A stretch of DNA of 64,000 nucleotides, taken from contig NZ_VFPG01000002.1 in assembly GCF_006716565.1 (NCBI RefSeq), forward strand, positions 248,001 through 312,000. The letters run 5' to 3'. Position 1 is the stretch's first letter, and every line of letters begins with the position of its first letter. The notes below the pieces were generated by a model that was not told the DNA's origin, made no database searches, and saw only the letters and a program-made list of their open reading frames with translations. Of the stretch, positions 1-9,008 are shown one piece after another. This DNA is from Nocardia bhagyanarayanae. Its GTDB lineage: Bacteria > Actinomycetota > Actinomycetes > Mycobacteriales > Mycobacteriaceae. A program made the translations under genes and the position numbers.

Positions 1-2
1 CC

Positions 3-56
3 GTGCCGCTGCTTCATCTGGGTGACCCCGATTTCGTCAGGTTCAAGATCATGTGA
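3..56 (+). CDS. possible 3' end of an upstream gene (partial)
   Basis: The first bases read in one plus-strand frame as a plausible protein tail (VPLLHLGDPDFVRFKIM) ending in TGA at 54-56. The composition is protein-like, but only about 17 residues are inside the window. The family cannot be named from this. A second plus-strand frame is open to about position 113, so the call is weak. Confidence 0.25.
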   Translation: MPLLHLGDPDFVRFKIM

Positions 57-257
57 TATCTCCCGCGGAGACTGCCACCAATATGACCATGGAACTGGCC
101 TGATTGCACGGTGATTTCGCACAATGTTGGGTTAACTGCCGCTGAAGAGCCGCCGCTCCGCTATCTGGACCGCGGTCGCGCCTTCCGTCCAGCCGTGGCG
201 GCCCGGCCCGCGCCGGGCACAATGGAGTGCGGGGATTCGACCAATCGAGAGGACCTG

Positions 258-662
258 ATGACTTCGGGCGAGCAGACCACGACGTCGTTCTACGAGGCGG
301 TCGGCGGCGCGGAGACGTTCCGCCGGCTCGTGGCGGTGTTCTACCGGGAGGTGGCCGCCGACGAGATCCTGCGCCCGCTCTATCCGGAAGAGGATCTCGG
401 CCCCGCGGAGCGCAGGCTGCGCATGTTCCTCGAACAGTACTGGGGCGGTCCGCGCACCTATTCCGACGAACGCGGACACCCGAGGCTGCGGATGCGGCAC
501 ATGCCGTTCACCATCGGCCCGCTCGAACGCGACGCCTGGCTGCGCTGCATGCACATCGCGGTCGCGGAGATCGAGCCGGAGGTCCTCGACGACGAACACC
601 GCAAGGCCCTGCTCGACTACTTGGAGATGGCCGCGTACTCGCTGGTGAACTCGCCGATGTGA
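258..662 (+). CDS. glbO: truncated hemoglobin, group II (GlbO-like)
   Basis: The 134-residue product has the size and layout of a 2-on-2 truncated globin of the trHbO class, a heme protein that binds oxygen and is linked to respiration and redox stress. It begins with the [18 protein letters not shown] helix A/B region and carries the [21 protein letters not shown] stretch, which holds the conserved Tyr/Trp region and the proximal-side His. The open frame extends upstream to 111, but ATG 258 is chosen because it gives the family length and has a GAGAGGA ribosome site about 5 bases before it. The gene lies just before an alpha-glucosidase on the same strand, the same pairing as glbO-aglA in mycobacteria (from memory). 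A promoter was not identified with confidence. Confidence 0.93.
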   Translation: MTSGEQTTTSFYEAVGGAETFRRLVAVFYREVAADEILRPLYPEEDLGPAERRLRMFLEQYWGGPRTYSDERGHPRLRMRHMPFTIGPLERDAWLRCMHIAVAEIEPEVLDDEHRKALLDYLEMAAYSLVNSPM

Positions 663-774
663 GCCGCGGGGCGCCGCACCGGCCGAGAGAGCTATTCGCT
701 GCGGATTTGCCGGATAGTGTGACATGCGGTCACCCGAAGAGAATTCGCCGTATGTCTTTGGCACTATTGCAAAC

Positions 775-2379
775 GTGACAGCTACACCTGCCGTGCAGGC
801 GCCGGCGGATCGCAGCGGCCAGCCGTGGTGGCGTTCCGCCGTGTTCTACCAGGTCTACCCCCGTTCCTTCGCCGACTCCGATGGTGACGGCATCGGTGAT
901 CTCGGCGGCGTCCGCGAGAAGCTCGGTTATCTGGAACTACTCGGCGTCGACGCGCTGTGGATCTGCCCCGTGATGCGGTCGCCGATGGCCGACGGCGGCT
1001 ACGACGTCGCCGATCCCCGCGATATCGACACCTTGTTCGGCGGCATGGCCGCGCTCGACGCGCTCATCGCCGAGGCGCACGCCCGGCGGCTCAAGGTCAC
1101 CATGGACCTGGTGCCGAATCACACCAGCAGCGAGCACCCCTGGTTCCAAGCGGCGCTGGCCGCTCCGCCCGGCAGCCCCGAACGGGCGCGCTACATCTTC
1201 CGCGACGGCCGCGGACCCAACGGCGACGAGCCGCCCAACAACTGGCCGAGCATCTTCCGCGGTCCGGCGTGGACCAGGATCACCGAGCCCGACGGCACGC
1301 CCGGCCAGTGGTACCTGCACCTCTTCGCGCCCGAGCAACCGGACCTGAACTGGGAGAACCCCGAAGTCATCGCGGATTTCGAGCAGACGCTGCGGTTCTG
1401 GCTCGACCGCGGCGTGGACGGTTTCCGCATCGACGTGGCGCACGGCATGGCCAAGCCGCCGGGCCTACCGGACATGGAGACCGTGTCCACCAAGATGCTG
1501 ATCCACGACGACAGCGACCCGCGCTTCAACAATCCGGCCGTGCACGACATCCACCGCCGCATCCGCAAGGTGATCGACGAATACCCGAACGCGGTGTCCA
1601 TCGGCGAGGTCTGGGTCGACGACAACACCCGCTTCGGCGAATACGTGCGACCCGACGAACTGCACCTGGCCTTCAACTTCCGCTTGGCCGAGACGGCGTT
1701 CACCGCCGAGGCGGTCCGCGACGCCATCGACAACTCGCTGGCCGCGGTCGCGCCGGTCGGCGCCTCGCCCACCTGGACCCTGTCCAACCACGACGTCGAA
1801 CGCGAGGTCACCCGCTACGGCGGCGGCGCGACCGGGTTGGCGCGGGCCAAGGCGATGATCCTGGTCGAGCTCGCGCTGCCAGGCGCGGTGTTCATCTACA
1901 ACGGCGCCGAACTCGGCCTGCCGAACGTGGACGACCTGCCCGAGGAAGTGCTGCAAGACCCCGTGTGGGAGCGGTCCGGGCGCACCGAACGCGGGCGCGA
2001 CGGTTGCCGCGTGCCGATACCGTGGGAGGGCGACCGCCCGCCGTTCGGATTCACCAAGGGTGAGCGCTCGTGGCTGCCGATCCCGCCGGAGTGGGCCGGG
2101 CTGAGCGTGGAGTCGCAGCTCGAGGAGCTCGGGTCGACCGTCTCGCTGTACCGGCTGGCGATCGAATTGCGCAACCTGCGACCGGAATTCGCTGGTCCGC
2201 GGGTCGAGTGGTACGGCAGCCCCGCGGGATGCCTCGCCTTCCGCCGCCCCGGCGGGCTGGTCTGCGTGCTCAACGCGAGCGCCGCGCCGATCCCACTACC
2301 GCCCGGCGAACTGCTCTTGGCCAGTGCGCCGCTGATCAGCGGACACCTGCCGCCCGACGCGGCCGCCTGGCTGGTCTGA
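775..2379 (+). CDS. aglA: alpha-glucosidase, glycoside hydrolase family 13 (AglA-like)
   Basis: A GH13 (alpha-amylase superfamily) enzyme that would hydrolyse terminal alpha-glucosidic bonds of malto-oligosaccharides or related sugars in the cytosol. The barrel begins at WWRSAVFYQVYPRSFADSD. DLVPNHTSSEHPWF is the family's conserved region I, GVDGFRIDVAHGM carries the nucleophile Asp, IGEVWV carries the acid/base Glu, and TLSNHDVER carries the third catalytic Asp. No signal peptide is visible. The GTG at 775 gives 534 residues. An in-frame ATG at 724 would add 17 residues; neither has a clear Shine-Dalgarno, so either start may be leaderless. The gene follows glbO, as in mycobacteria. Confidence 0.9.
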   Translation: MTATPAVQAPADRSGQPWWRSAVFYQVYPRSFADSDGDGIGDLGGVREKLGYLELLGVDALWICPVMRSPMADGGYDVADPRDIDTLFGGMAALDALIAEAHARRLKVTMDLVPNHTSSEHPWFQAALAAPPGSPERARYIFRDGRGPNGDEPPNNWPSIFRGPAWTRITEPDGTPGQWYLHLFAPEQPDLNWENPEVIADFEQTLRFWLDRGVDGFRIDVAHGMAKPPGLPDMETVSTKMLIHDDSDPRFNNPAVHDIHRRIRKVIDEYPNAVSIGEVWVDDNTRFGEYVRPDELHLAFNFRLAETAFTAEAVRDAIDNSLAAVAPVGASPTWTLSNHDVEREVTRYGGGATGLARAKAMILVELALPGAVFIYNGAELGLPNVDDLPEEVLQDPVWERSGRTERGRDGCRVPIPWEGDRPPFGFTKGERSWLPIPPEWAGLSVESQLEELGSTVSLYRLAIELRNLRPEFAGPRVEWYGSPAGCLAFRRPGGLVCVLNASAAPIPLPPGELLLASAPLISGHLPPDAAAWLV

Positions 2380-2569
2380 GCCTCGGCCGCACTGCGACCA
2401 GGAACTCCGATCGGGCTCATCGGCGGCGACGCTTCGTTTCCGAATGCGACTCGGGCACGGGCGGTTTCGGCGGACAGGGCTGGGCGGGTCGCGCCGGCGG
2501 CCGGAACGACATGGGCCGAGTGGACGACCGGACGAGCGTCTACTACACAGCATCGTCTACCGTAAGGCC

Positions 2570-2848
2570 GTGAGCATTCTCGAGACAGTGCTGATCTTCG
2601 TCGGCATCCCGCTGGTGATCTACGCGGCGATCGCCGGATTGTCGTTTCTCGGTAAGCCGCTGCCCGGCGAGAAGCCGGTTCACTTCGAACTCGGACAGAA
2701 GTGGACCGCGGCGCCGGTGCTGTGGAGTGCTACCGACGAGGTGACCGGACACGGCCACCACGACACCGCTCAGTCGCATGGCAGCCATGCGGCTATCGAA
2801 TCCGCCCAGGTTGAGCTGATCGGAGGCCGGGCAAGTGGCAAGTTCTAA
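2570..2848 (+). CDS. small single-pass membrane protein, unknown function
   Basis: The 92-residue product has one clear N-terminal membrane segment (SILETVLIFVGIPLVIYAAIAGLSFLG), then a soluble tail with a His-rich patch (GHGHHDTAQSHGSH). The GTG at 2570 is chosen because the hydrophobic helix begins directly after it; the longer upstream open frame is basic and has no protein-like character. Its end overlaps the start of the following DUF5130 gene by 14 bases, so the two are probably translated together and may act together at the membrane. The His cluster could bind metal, but that is inference only. Confidence 0.72.
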   Translation: MSILETVLIFVGIPLVIYAAIAGLSFLGKPLPGEKPVHFELGQKWTAAPVLWSATDEVTGHGHHDTAQSHGSHAAIESAQVELIGGRASGKF

Positions 2849-3299
2849 GTGGCCCGCGGTGGTCGAGGCCGACCTCCCGCACGGGTACGCCCTCACCAGC
2901 AGCGGACGCGTGTCCGGTGTGCACGAGGCCGGCGACGTCTTCAAGGAAGCCCCCTTCAGCGATGAAGAGCGGCTCGCCATGGACAACGCGCTGACCGAGG
3001 CGACCAGGGCGACCAAGGTGCGCTTCAACATCTACGTGGGCGATCTCGGCGCCGACACGGCGGCGGGCGCGGACGCGCTCTTCGCCACGACCCCCGAGGC
3101 GGCGCGCTCGGTGCTCATCGCCGTCTCGCCCAACGAGAAGGCGATCGAGGTCCGCTCCGGCCACGATGTCGCCGACCGCGCCAACGACCGCGTCTGCCAG
3201 CTCGGCGTCACGGCCGCGCTCAGCTCGATCCGCCAGGGTGAGCTGATCGACGGTTTGATCTCCGCGGTCCGCGTGATGGCTGCCGCCATCGGTCGCTGA
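2835..3299 (+). CDS. DUF5130 family protein (TPM-like fold)
   Basis: The 154-residue soluble protein looks like the actinobacterial DUF5130 family. Its core (RFNIYVGDLG, then SVLIAVSPNEKAIEVRSG) resembles the TPM domain (TLP18.3/Psb32/MOLO-1), which some bacteria use as a membrane-associated phosphatase or assembly factor. The start is GTG 2835, inside the end of the preceding membrane-protein gene, which suggests translational coupling. No signal peptide or membrane segment of its own is seen. The family assignment is from sequence memory, and the biochemical role is unknown. Confidence 0.75.
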   Translation: MASSKWPAVVEADLPHGYALTSSGRVSGVHEAGDVFKEAPFSDEERLAMDNALTEATRATKVRFNIYVGDLGADTAAGADALFATTPEAARSVLIAVSPNEKAIEVRSGHDVADRANDRVCQLGVTAALSSIRQGELIDGLISAVRVMAAAIGR

Positions 3300-3433
3300 C
3301 CCCCACGTCACCAGCGTGCTCGCGGCGCGCTCACCCGGTTCGGGTGGGCGCGCCGCTCGCGTTTCCGGGTGTGCTTGCGAGGCAGCGACATTGGGGGTTG
3401 TCGGCAGCGGCGGATCGCGGGCACCTTGGGAAG

Positions 3434-4237
3434 ATGAAGATTCTTGTCACCGGAGCCACCGGCAACATCGGACGAATGGTGGTCGACCACCTGCTGGCGG
3501 GCGGCGCGACCGATGTGCGGGCGCTGTCGAACCACCCCGAGCGCGCCGGATTCCCCGCGGGTGTCGAGGTCGCGCACGGTTATCTGCGGCGGCTGTCCTC
3601 GCTGCCCGCGGCCTTCGAGGGCGTCGACCGCGTGTATCTCGCCCCGGTGCTGGAGACGGTGAACGAGGTGGTCGAGCTGGCGAAGGCGGCGGGCGTCCGG
3701 CAGATCGTCGACCTGTCCGGTGACGCCTCCACCGACTGGCAGCCCATCGCGAAGGCCGTCGAGGGCTCCGGCCTGGACTGGACGCACCTCTACGCCGGTG
3801 AGTTCAGCGAGAACGCCGCCATCTGGGCCGACCAGATCAAGGCGTCCGACGAGATCCGCGACCCGTACCCGGACGCGGCCAACGCGCCCATCGCCATGGA
3901 CGACATCGCTCGCGTGGCGGCGAAGGTGCTGCTCACCGAGGGGCACGCGGGCGAGACCTACGAGCTGACCGGCCCGGAGACGATCACCAGGGCCGAGAAG
4001 ATCCGCGCCATCGGCGCCGCACTCGGCCGGGACCTCACCGTCGTCCAGGTGCCACGTGACGAAGCCATCCGGATGCTCGAACCGGCGATGGGCCAGTACG
4101 CGGAGTGGTACGTCGACGGGATCGCGAGCATGGTCGAGCATCCGCAACGGGCCACGACCGCGATCGCTGACGTCACGGGCGCACCGGCCACGACTTTCGC
4201 CCAGTGGGCGCGGGACGACGTCGAACTGTTCCGCTGA
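3434..4237 (+). CDS. NAD(P)-binding NmrA-like reductase
   Basis: An atypical short-chain dehydrogenase of the NmrA/HSCARG type. The N-terminal MKILVTGATGNIGR is a Rossmann dinucleotide-binding motif (GxxGxxG). The middle has the typical YLAPVLETVNEVVELAKAAG and IVDLSGDAS strands, and the C-terminal part has the YELTGPETITRAEKIRAI signature of this family. Members bind NAD(P)H and act as quinone/oxidoreductases or redox sensors. ATG 3434 is used because the Rossmann motif starts directly there, with GGGAAG upstream. A strong hairpin follows the stop codon. Confidence 0.88.
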   Translation: MKILVTGATGNIGRMVVDHLLAGGATDVRALSNHPERAGFPAGVEVAHGYLRRLSSLPAAFEGVDRVYLAPVLETVNEVVELAKAAGVRQIVDLSGDASTDWQPIAKAVEGSGLDWTHLYAGEFSENAAIWADQIKASDEIRDPYPDAANAPIAMDDIARVAAKVLLTEGHAGETYELTGPETITRAEKIRAIGAALGRDLTVVQVPRDEAIRMLEPAMGQYAEWYVDGIASMVEHPQRATTAIADVTGAPATTFAQWARDDVELFR

Positions 4238-4271
4238 GCCTGCGAGCGGTGGCCGCTACACGCTCGCAGGC
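4238..4271 (+). terminator. terminator-like hairpin after the NmrA-like gene
   Basis: Immediately after the TGA stop, an 11-bp perfect stem (4238-4248 with 4261-4271, GCCTGCGAGCG and its complement) encloses a 12-base loop. No T-tract follows, which is common for actinobacterial hairpin terminators. Confidence 0.6.
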
Positions 4272-4373
4272 GCGACGTCGTCTCCCGCGTTGCCTAGGCC
4301 GCTCGGCAGCGACTGAGGTCTCAGCCGACTAGGGCGTGTGTCGAAGTGGTGAGAGCGGGCCGGTGGCCTGTTC

Positions 4374-5279
4374 TCATTCGTGTCGGAGCCATTGGTTGAT
4401 CGCTGCGATGTGGATGGTGGCGAGGTAGCGGACGGCGAGTTTGTCGAATCTCGTGGCCACGGCCCGGTGTTGTTTGAGCTGGTTGATGCCGCGCTCGACA
4501 GCGTTTCGGTCGCGATAGACGACCGGGGCGAACGCTGGCGGACGGCCACCGGCCGAACCGCGATTGCGGCGGTGCCCGGCTTGATCGGCCGGGACCGGGA
4601 TGGTTGCTTTGATCCCGCGGCGACGCAGCCAGTCCCGGTTGGCGCGACCCGAATACGCCTTGTCGGCCAGCACCCGGTCCGGACGCCGCCTGGGCCGCCC
4701 CCTACCGAGCTTGCCGACCTCGATCGCATCGAGCACCGACATGAACTGCGGGCTGTCACCGGCCTGACCAGCAGTGACGAGCATGGCCAGAACGCGGCAG
4801 CCCTGCTCACACGCCAGATGCAGCTTCGTCGTCCAGCCACCACGTGACCGGCCCAGGCCGTGATCGACCGGCTCATGCTCACCCGGACCGGCCGGTGGCT
4901 CGGCTTGCCCACCACTGTCGCGACGAGCACCAGCAGCGTGTTGATGGGCCCGCACGATCGTCGAGTCCACACTCACCTGCCACACGATCCGGCCCGCCGC
5001 GTCGGCGAAGACCTGCAACAACTTCCAGATCACCAGCCACGCCCCGGAGCGCTGCCAGCGGCGGAACAACCCGTACATCGCCGGCCACGACCCGTACTGC
5101 GGTGGAACATCACGCCACGGGCAGCCGACCCGGGTCCGCCACCGAATCCCATCGATGAGCTGCCGTTTCGTCCACACAGGCGGCCGGCCCGCCTTCTTAC
5201 CGCGAGGCAACAACGGCTCCAACCGTGCCCACTGAGCGTCGGTCAGATCCGCCCGCCCCGCCACCGCTACGCTGGTCAC
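4374..5279 (-). CDS. IS5-family DDE transposase
   Basis: The single-frame 301-residue transposase opens with the DUF4096-type helix-turn-helix region (DLTDAQWARLEPLLP, then RTRVGCPWRDVPPQYG). The catalytic DDE triad is visible as VDSTIVRAHQHAAG (first Asp), LADKAYSGRANRDWL (second Asp) and RDRNAVERGINQLKQHRAVA (Glu with the Y-(2)-R-(3)-E-(6)-K-like signature). Many related IS427-type elements split this protein over two frames needing a frameshift; here it is continuous. It lies inside the inverted repeats and is transcribed leftward from the promoter-containing 150 bases near the right end. Confidence 0.95.
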   Translation of the reverse strand: MTSVAVAGRADLTDAQWARLEPLLPRGKKAGRPPVWTKRQLIDGIRWRTRVGCPWRDVPPQYGSWPAMYGLFRRWQRSGAWLVIWKLLQVFADAAGRIVWQVSVDSTIVRAHQHAAGARRDSGGQAEPPAGPGEHEPVDHGLGRSRGGWTTKLHLACEQGCRVLAMLVTAGQAGDSPQFMSVLDAIEVGKLGRGRPRRRPDRVLADKAYSGRANRDWLRRRGIKATIPVPADQAGHRRNRGSAGGRPPAFAPVVYRDRNAVERGINQLKQHRAVATRFDKLAVRYLATIHIAAINQWLRHE

Positions 5280-5280
5280 G

Positions 5281-5337
5281 AGGTCTCCGGTCAGGTCTCC
5301 GGTTTTTCTTGGTCGTTAAACCACCTACCGGAGACCT
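5281..5337. repeat. direct and inverted AGGTCTCCGGT repeats inside the IS, beside the transposase start
   Basis: AGGTCTCCGGT occurs at 5281-5291 and 5293-5303, and its exact reverse complement at 5327-5337. The second copy and the inverted copy can form an 11-bp hairpin just upstream of the transposase start on its template side. Such structures near IS transposase starts may limit read-in expression or act as subterminal transposase-binding sites; which applies is not known. Confidence 0.7.
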
Positions 5338-5624
5338 CACCCATACACCAACGCGGACAACACTTTCCAAAGCCTCAAGGGTGGCGCTGGCACAGCGGTG
5401 CCACCCCTACCGACTTCGACACACGCCCTAGCTGCCCCTTCTGGCGGCGGCGGAGGTGGCGAGCGGTTGCCGCGCCGGGCCAGGTGGCGTGGACCGGCGA
5501 GAAGTACCGGTGATCGGCGCGGTGATGGCGGACCGGACCGCGGTCGGTAGCGTGGGGACCGGCGCGGTCGTGCATTTCCGCTGACCTGCGCACTTCCGGT
5601 CTGTCGCGGTCGTATTCTGCGACG

Positions 5625-6041
5625 ATGGCAGCGGAGTCGACGCGCGCCGCGCGTCCGTCGAGCGGCGGGCGCGCGCTCGCGGTCGTCTGTGTGGTCGCGG
5701 TGGCTGCGGTCGGCTCCGTCACCCGGCCGTTCGGCTGGGCCGCGACCGTTCTGGTGCTGGCGATCAGCGCCATCGCCCTGGTGTGGGCGCTCCGTTCCCC
5801 GAATTCGGTCGAGCCGAGGGACCCGTCGCTGCGCCGTGGTACGGCGGTGTGGTCCGCGCTGCTGCTCGCGATCGCCGGGTGGGAGGCGTACGCGTTCGTG
5901 CGCCAACCGGATTGGACGAAGCCCAGCGATCAGCATCCGACCCTCTCGACCTTGCTCGATCCGGGTCTCGAACAAGGTCCGCTGCGCTTCGCGGGCTGGC
6001 TGGTCTGGCTGGCCGTCGGCTGCTGGCTGGTGACGCGATGA
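5625..6041 (+). CDS. hypothetical polytopic membrane protein
   Basis: The 138-residue product has about four hydrophobic segments: ALAVVCVVAVAAVGSV, WAATVLVLAISAIALVWAL, TAVWSALLLAIAGWEAYAF and FAGWLVWLAVGCWLV. A polar loop (VRQPDWTKPSDQHPTLSTLLD) separates the third and fourth. No known family was recognised. The stop codon overlaps the ATG of the next gene (ATGA), so the two membrane proteins are probably co-translated. The IS element ends about 200 bases upstream and may have separated this gene from its native promoter. Confidence 0.78.
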   Translation: MAAESTRAARPSSGGRALAVVCVVAVAAVGSVTRPFGWAATVLVLAISAIALVWALRSPNSVEPRDPSLRRGTAVWSALLLAIAGWEAYAFVRQPDWTKPSDQHPTLSTLLDPGLEQGPLRFAGWLVWLAVGCWLVTR

Positions 6042-6238
6042 CCGAGCGCGCCATCGTCATCGCGGGTTTCGCCGTCCTGCTCGCGCTCGCCCTCGTTCTG
6101 ACAGCCCTCGCCCACCTACGCCCCGATCTGCTCGCCCCGCTGAGCAAGGTGGCCGCCGCGGCTCTCGACCGCCGACCGGTGCGAATCCTCGCGGTGCTCT
6201 GCTGGGCCTGGCTCGGCTGGCACTTCCTCGCCCGCTGA
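6038..6238 (+). CDS. small hypothetical membrane protein
   Basis: The 66-residue protein has two hydrophobic segments (IVIAGFAVLLALALVLTALAH and RILAVLCWAWLGWHFLAR) around a short amphipathic linker. The start is the ATG that overlaps the stop of the upstream gene in an ATGA junction, which gives good reason to believe it is real despite its length. Its function is unknown; it probably works with the upstream polytopic protein in the same operon. A bidirectional terminator hairpin lies downstream. Confidence 0.75.
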   Translation: MTERAIVIAGFAVLLALALVLTALAHLRPDLLAPLSKVAAAALDRRPVRILAVLCWAWLGWHFLAR

Positions 6239-6383
6239 AGAATCCCTTCGACCTGACGTAGGTTCGCGGGATGCCGTTGCCTGGCGCACCACTGCGGGCT
6301 GAACCCCTCTGGACCCAGGCGACGGTGTCGACCCTGTGCGGCGTTCGAACAGTGCCCGAGGTCCCGGCGAGGCCGACGGTAGC

Positions 6384-6411
6384 GTCCGGAGGGGATGTGC
6401 CCCCTCCGGAC
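6384..6411. terminator. bidirectional hairpin between convergent genes
   Basis: An 11-bp perfect stem (GTCCGGAGGGG at 6384-6394 pairing with 6401-6411) with a 6-base loop sits between the small membrane gene (plus) and pepN (minus). It probably stops transcription from both sides. Confidence 0.72.
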
Positions 6412-6419
6412 GACCCGGA

Positions 6420-9008
6420 CTACCGCGCGTCGAAGGCCCGCGCGCGCAACGAGCGTTCGATGCCCGCCTTGCCCTCGGAGACCAGTCGGAGCAGGGCGGG
6501 CGGGTGGTTGTCGGCGAGGAACTTGTCCGCGACGGCGACCGCGTCTTCGGTGATCTCCCACGCCGGGTACAGGCCGACGACGACCGTCTGGGCGACCTCG
6601 CTGGAGCGCCGCTCCCACACCGCGGGGATCTCGGCGAAGTACCGCTCCACGAACGAGCCGAGCAGCTCGCCCTGACCGGCCGGGGCGAAGCCGCCGACGA
6701 TCGCGCGGGCGGTGATGTTGGGCAGCGAGTCGTCGTCCATCACCCGCCTCCACGCCTCTTCCTTGACCTCGGCGATCGGCCGCGCGGTCGCCGCGGCCGC
6801 GGCCTGGCGCTTGCCCGCCGCGGTCGGGTCGTTGGCGAGTTCGCGGTCGATGGTCGGGGTGGCCGTGCCCTCGGCGTCGATCTCGCCCGCCGCGGCGAGC
6901 GCGCTCACCAGGCGCCAGCGCAGATCCGTGTCGACCGCGAGTCCGCCGAGACCGACCGAGGCCGGATCGCCGTCGAGCACTTCGCGCAGCACCTCGGTGT
7001 GCCAGGCCGACAGTCGCGCGCCGGTCAGCGCGTTGACGAAGGCCAGCTGGTGATCCGAGCCGGGCTCGGCCTCGCGTGCCAGTTCCAGCAGGCGATCCGC
7101 GAATTGGGGCCAGCCCACCGAAGCGGCCCACGCGGGGTCGGCGTAGCTGCCGATCGCGGTGTGCGCCTGCATGAGCAGCCGCTGCACGACGCCGATCTCG
7201 GTTTCCGCGCCGACGCCGCGCTGCACGAGCGCGACGAAATCGCGGGCCTTGAACTCGGCCTGCCTGGTCATCTCCCACGCCGCCGACCAGGCCAGCGTGC
7301 GGGGGAGCGGTTCGGCGATGTCGGCGATGCGGTTGACGAGCACGTCGAGCGAGCCGGCGTCCAGCCGCACCGAGCAGTAGGTCAGGTCGTCGTCGTTGAC
7401 CAGCACGAACTTGCCGCGCGGCACGCCGACCAGCTCGGGCACCTCGGTGCGCTCGGCGGCATCGAGATCCAGCTCGACGCGATGGGTGCGGACCAGCTTG
7501 CCGTCCTGGTCGTCGTAGACGCCGACCGCCAGCCGGTGCACGCGCCGCTCGCCCGCGCCGGGCGCCGCGCCTTCCTGAACGACCGCGAAGGAGCTGAACT
7601 TGTCGTCGGCGTCAACCTGGAAGTCGGGCCGCAGGATGTTGAGACCGGTGGTCTTGAGCCACTGCGCGCCCCAGGTCGACAGATCGCGGCCGGAAGACTT
7701 CTCCAGCGCGGTCAGCAGGTCGTCGAAAGTGGCGTTGCCGTACGCGTGTTCGCCGAAGTAGTCGCGCAGACCCGCCAGGAACGGTTCCAACCCGACGTAG
7801 GCCACCAGCTGCTTGAGCACGCTCGCGCCCTTGGCATAGGTGATGCCGTCGAAGTTGACCTCCACCGCGGCGAGATCCGGGATGTCGGCCGCGATCGGGT
7901 GCGTCGACGGCAGCTGGTCCTGCCGGTACGCCCAGGACTTCTCCACGTTGGCGAAGGTGGTCCACGCGTTGGTGTACTCGGTGGCCTCGGACTGGCACAG
8001 CACCGAGGCGAAGGTGGCGAACGACTCGTTCAGCCACAGGTCGTCCCACCACTTCATGGTGACCAGGTCGCCGAACCACATGTGCGCCATCTCGTGCAGC
8101 ACGGTCTCGGCGCGGCGCTCGTAGGACGCGCGGGTCACCTTGGAACGGAAGACGTAGTCCTCCAGGAAGGTCACCGCGCCCGCGTTCTCCATCGCGCCCG
8201 CGTTGAACTCCGGCACGAACAGCTGGTCGTACTTGCCGAAGGCGTAGGGCACGCCGAAGTTGGCGTGGTAGAAGCCGAAGCCCTGCTTGGTCTCGGTGAA
8301 GAGGCGGTCGGCGTCCATGTGCTCGGCCAGCGACGCGCGGCAGTAGATGCCGAGCGGGATCGAGCCGTGCTCGTCGGTGTAGGTGTCGGTCCACTTCGCG
8401 TACGGGCCCGCGATCATGGCGACCAGGTAGGTGCTCATCCGCGGCGTGGTGGCGAAGGTGTGCACGGCGACGTCGCCGGATTCCCGCTTGCCGCCCGCGC
8501 CGTTGGAGACGACCTCCCAGTCGGCGGGCGCGGTGGCGGTGATGTCGAAGGTGGCCTTCAGGTCCGGCTGGTCGAAGCAGGCGAACATGCGCTTGGCGTC
8601 GGCGGTCTCGAACTGCGAGTACAGGTAGACCTTGTCGTCGGTGGGATCGACGAACCGGTGCAGGCCCTCGCCGGTGTGCGAGTACACGCAGTCGGCCTCG
8701 ACGACCAGTTCGTTGCGCTCGGCCAGGTTGTGCAGCGCGATGCCCTTGGCCTCGTCGTAGTCGGAGATGTCGAGCGGGGTGCCGTTGAGCACCGCCGAAC
8801 GCACACCGGCCGCGACGATGTCGATGAAAGTGCTCGCGCCCGGCGTCGCGGTGAAGGTCACGGTGGACTTCGAGCCGAACGTCTCGCCGACCGAGCCATC
8901 GGTGCCGGTCGGCTGGTCGGTGAGATCGAGTTCGATGCGGTAGTTCTCGACGCTGACCGTTGCGGCGCGCTCGACCGCCTGGTCGCGGGTGAGATTCGGG
9001 GCAGACAT
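6420..9008 (-). CDS. pepN: aminopeptidase N (M1 family zinc metallopeptidase)
   Basis: An M1 aminopeptidase that removes N-terminal residues from peptides in the cytosol. The diagnostic exopeptidase motif (GAMENAG) and the zinc site HEMAHMWFGD with the downstream Glu in LWLNESFATF are both present. The product is 862 residues, the usual size of actinobacterial PepN, with the C-terminal ERAP1-like helical domain. The start at 9008 (MSAPNLTRDQA) is preceded by a good AAGGAG box; the frame opens slightly earlier without support. It is divergent from purC across about 280 bases, which must hold both promoters. Confidence 0.96.
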   Translation of the reverse strand: MSAPNLTRDQAVERAATVSVENYRIELDLTDQPTGTDGSVGETFGSKSTVTFTATPGASTFIDIVAAGVRSAVLNGTPLDISDYDEAKGIALHNLAERNELVVEADCVYSHTGEGLHRFVDPTDDKVYLYSQFETADAKRMFACFDQPDLKATFDITATAPADWEVVSNGAGGKRESGDVAVHTFATTPRMSTYLVAMIAGPYAKWTDTYTDEHGSIPLGIYCRASLAEHMDADRLFTETKQGFGFYHANFGVPYAFGKYDQLFVPEFNAGAMENAGAVTFLEDYVFRSKVTRASYERRAETVLHEMAHMWFGDLVTMKWWDDLWLNESFATFASVLCQSEATEYTNAWTTFANVEKSWAYRQDQLPSTHPIAADIPDLAAVEVNFDGITYAKGASVLKQLVAYVGLEPFLAGLRDYFGEHAYGNATFDDLLTALEKSSGRDLSTWGAQWLKTTGLNILRPDFQVDADDKFSSFAVVQEGAAPGAGERRVHRLAVGVYDDQDGKLVRTHRVELDLDAAERTEVPELVGVPRGKFVLVNDDDLTYCSVRLDAGSLDVLVNRIADIAEPLPRTLAWSAAWEMTRQAEFKARDFVALVQRGVGAETEIGVVQRLLMQAHTAIGSYADPAWAASVGWPQFADRLLELAREAEPGSDHQLAFVNALTGARLSAWHTEVLREVLDGDPASVGLGGLAVDTDLRWRLVSALAAAGEIDAEGTATPTIDRELANDPTAAGKRQAAAAATARPIAEVKEEAWRRVMDDDSLPNITARAIVGGFAPAGQGELLGSFVERYFAEIPAVWERRSSEVAQTVVVGLYPAWEITEDAVAVADKFLADNHPPALLRLVSEGKAGIERSLRARAFDAR

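Larger units (their letters stand above)
4332..5428. mobile_element. complete IS5-family insertion sequence
   Basis: The element has near-identical terminal inverted repeats: GGGCGTGTGTCGAAGT at 4332-4347 is exactly complementary to 5413-5428. It is flanked by TA on both sides (or CTAG if the first G/C is counted as flank), matching the short target duplications of the IS5 family. It is about 1.1 kb and carries one full-length transposase gene on the minus strand. The intact ends and uninterrupted transposase suggest a recent, probably still functional insertion between two chromosomal genes. The exact boundary is ambiguous by one or two bases. Confidence 0.9.

Noticed and set aside
5432..5583. 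Fragment of a gene interrupted by the IS
   Set aside because: One frame is open after the right end of the IS up to a TGA at 5583, but the left flank has a stop in the joined frame and the sequence resembles no family.
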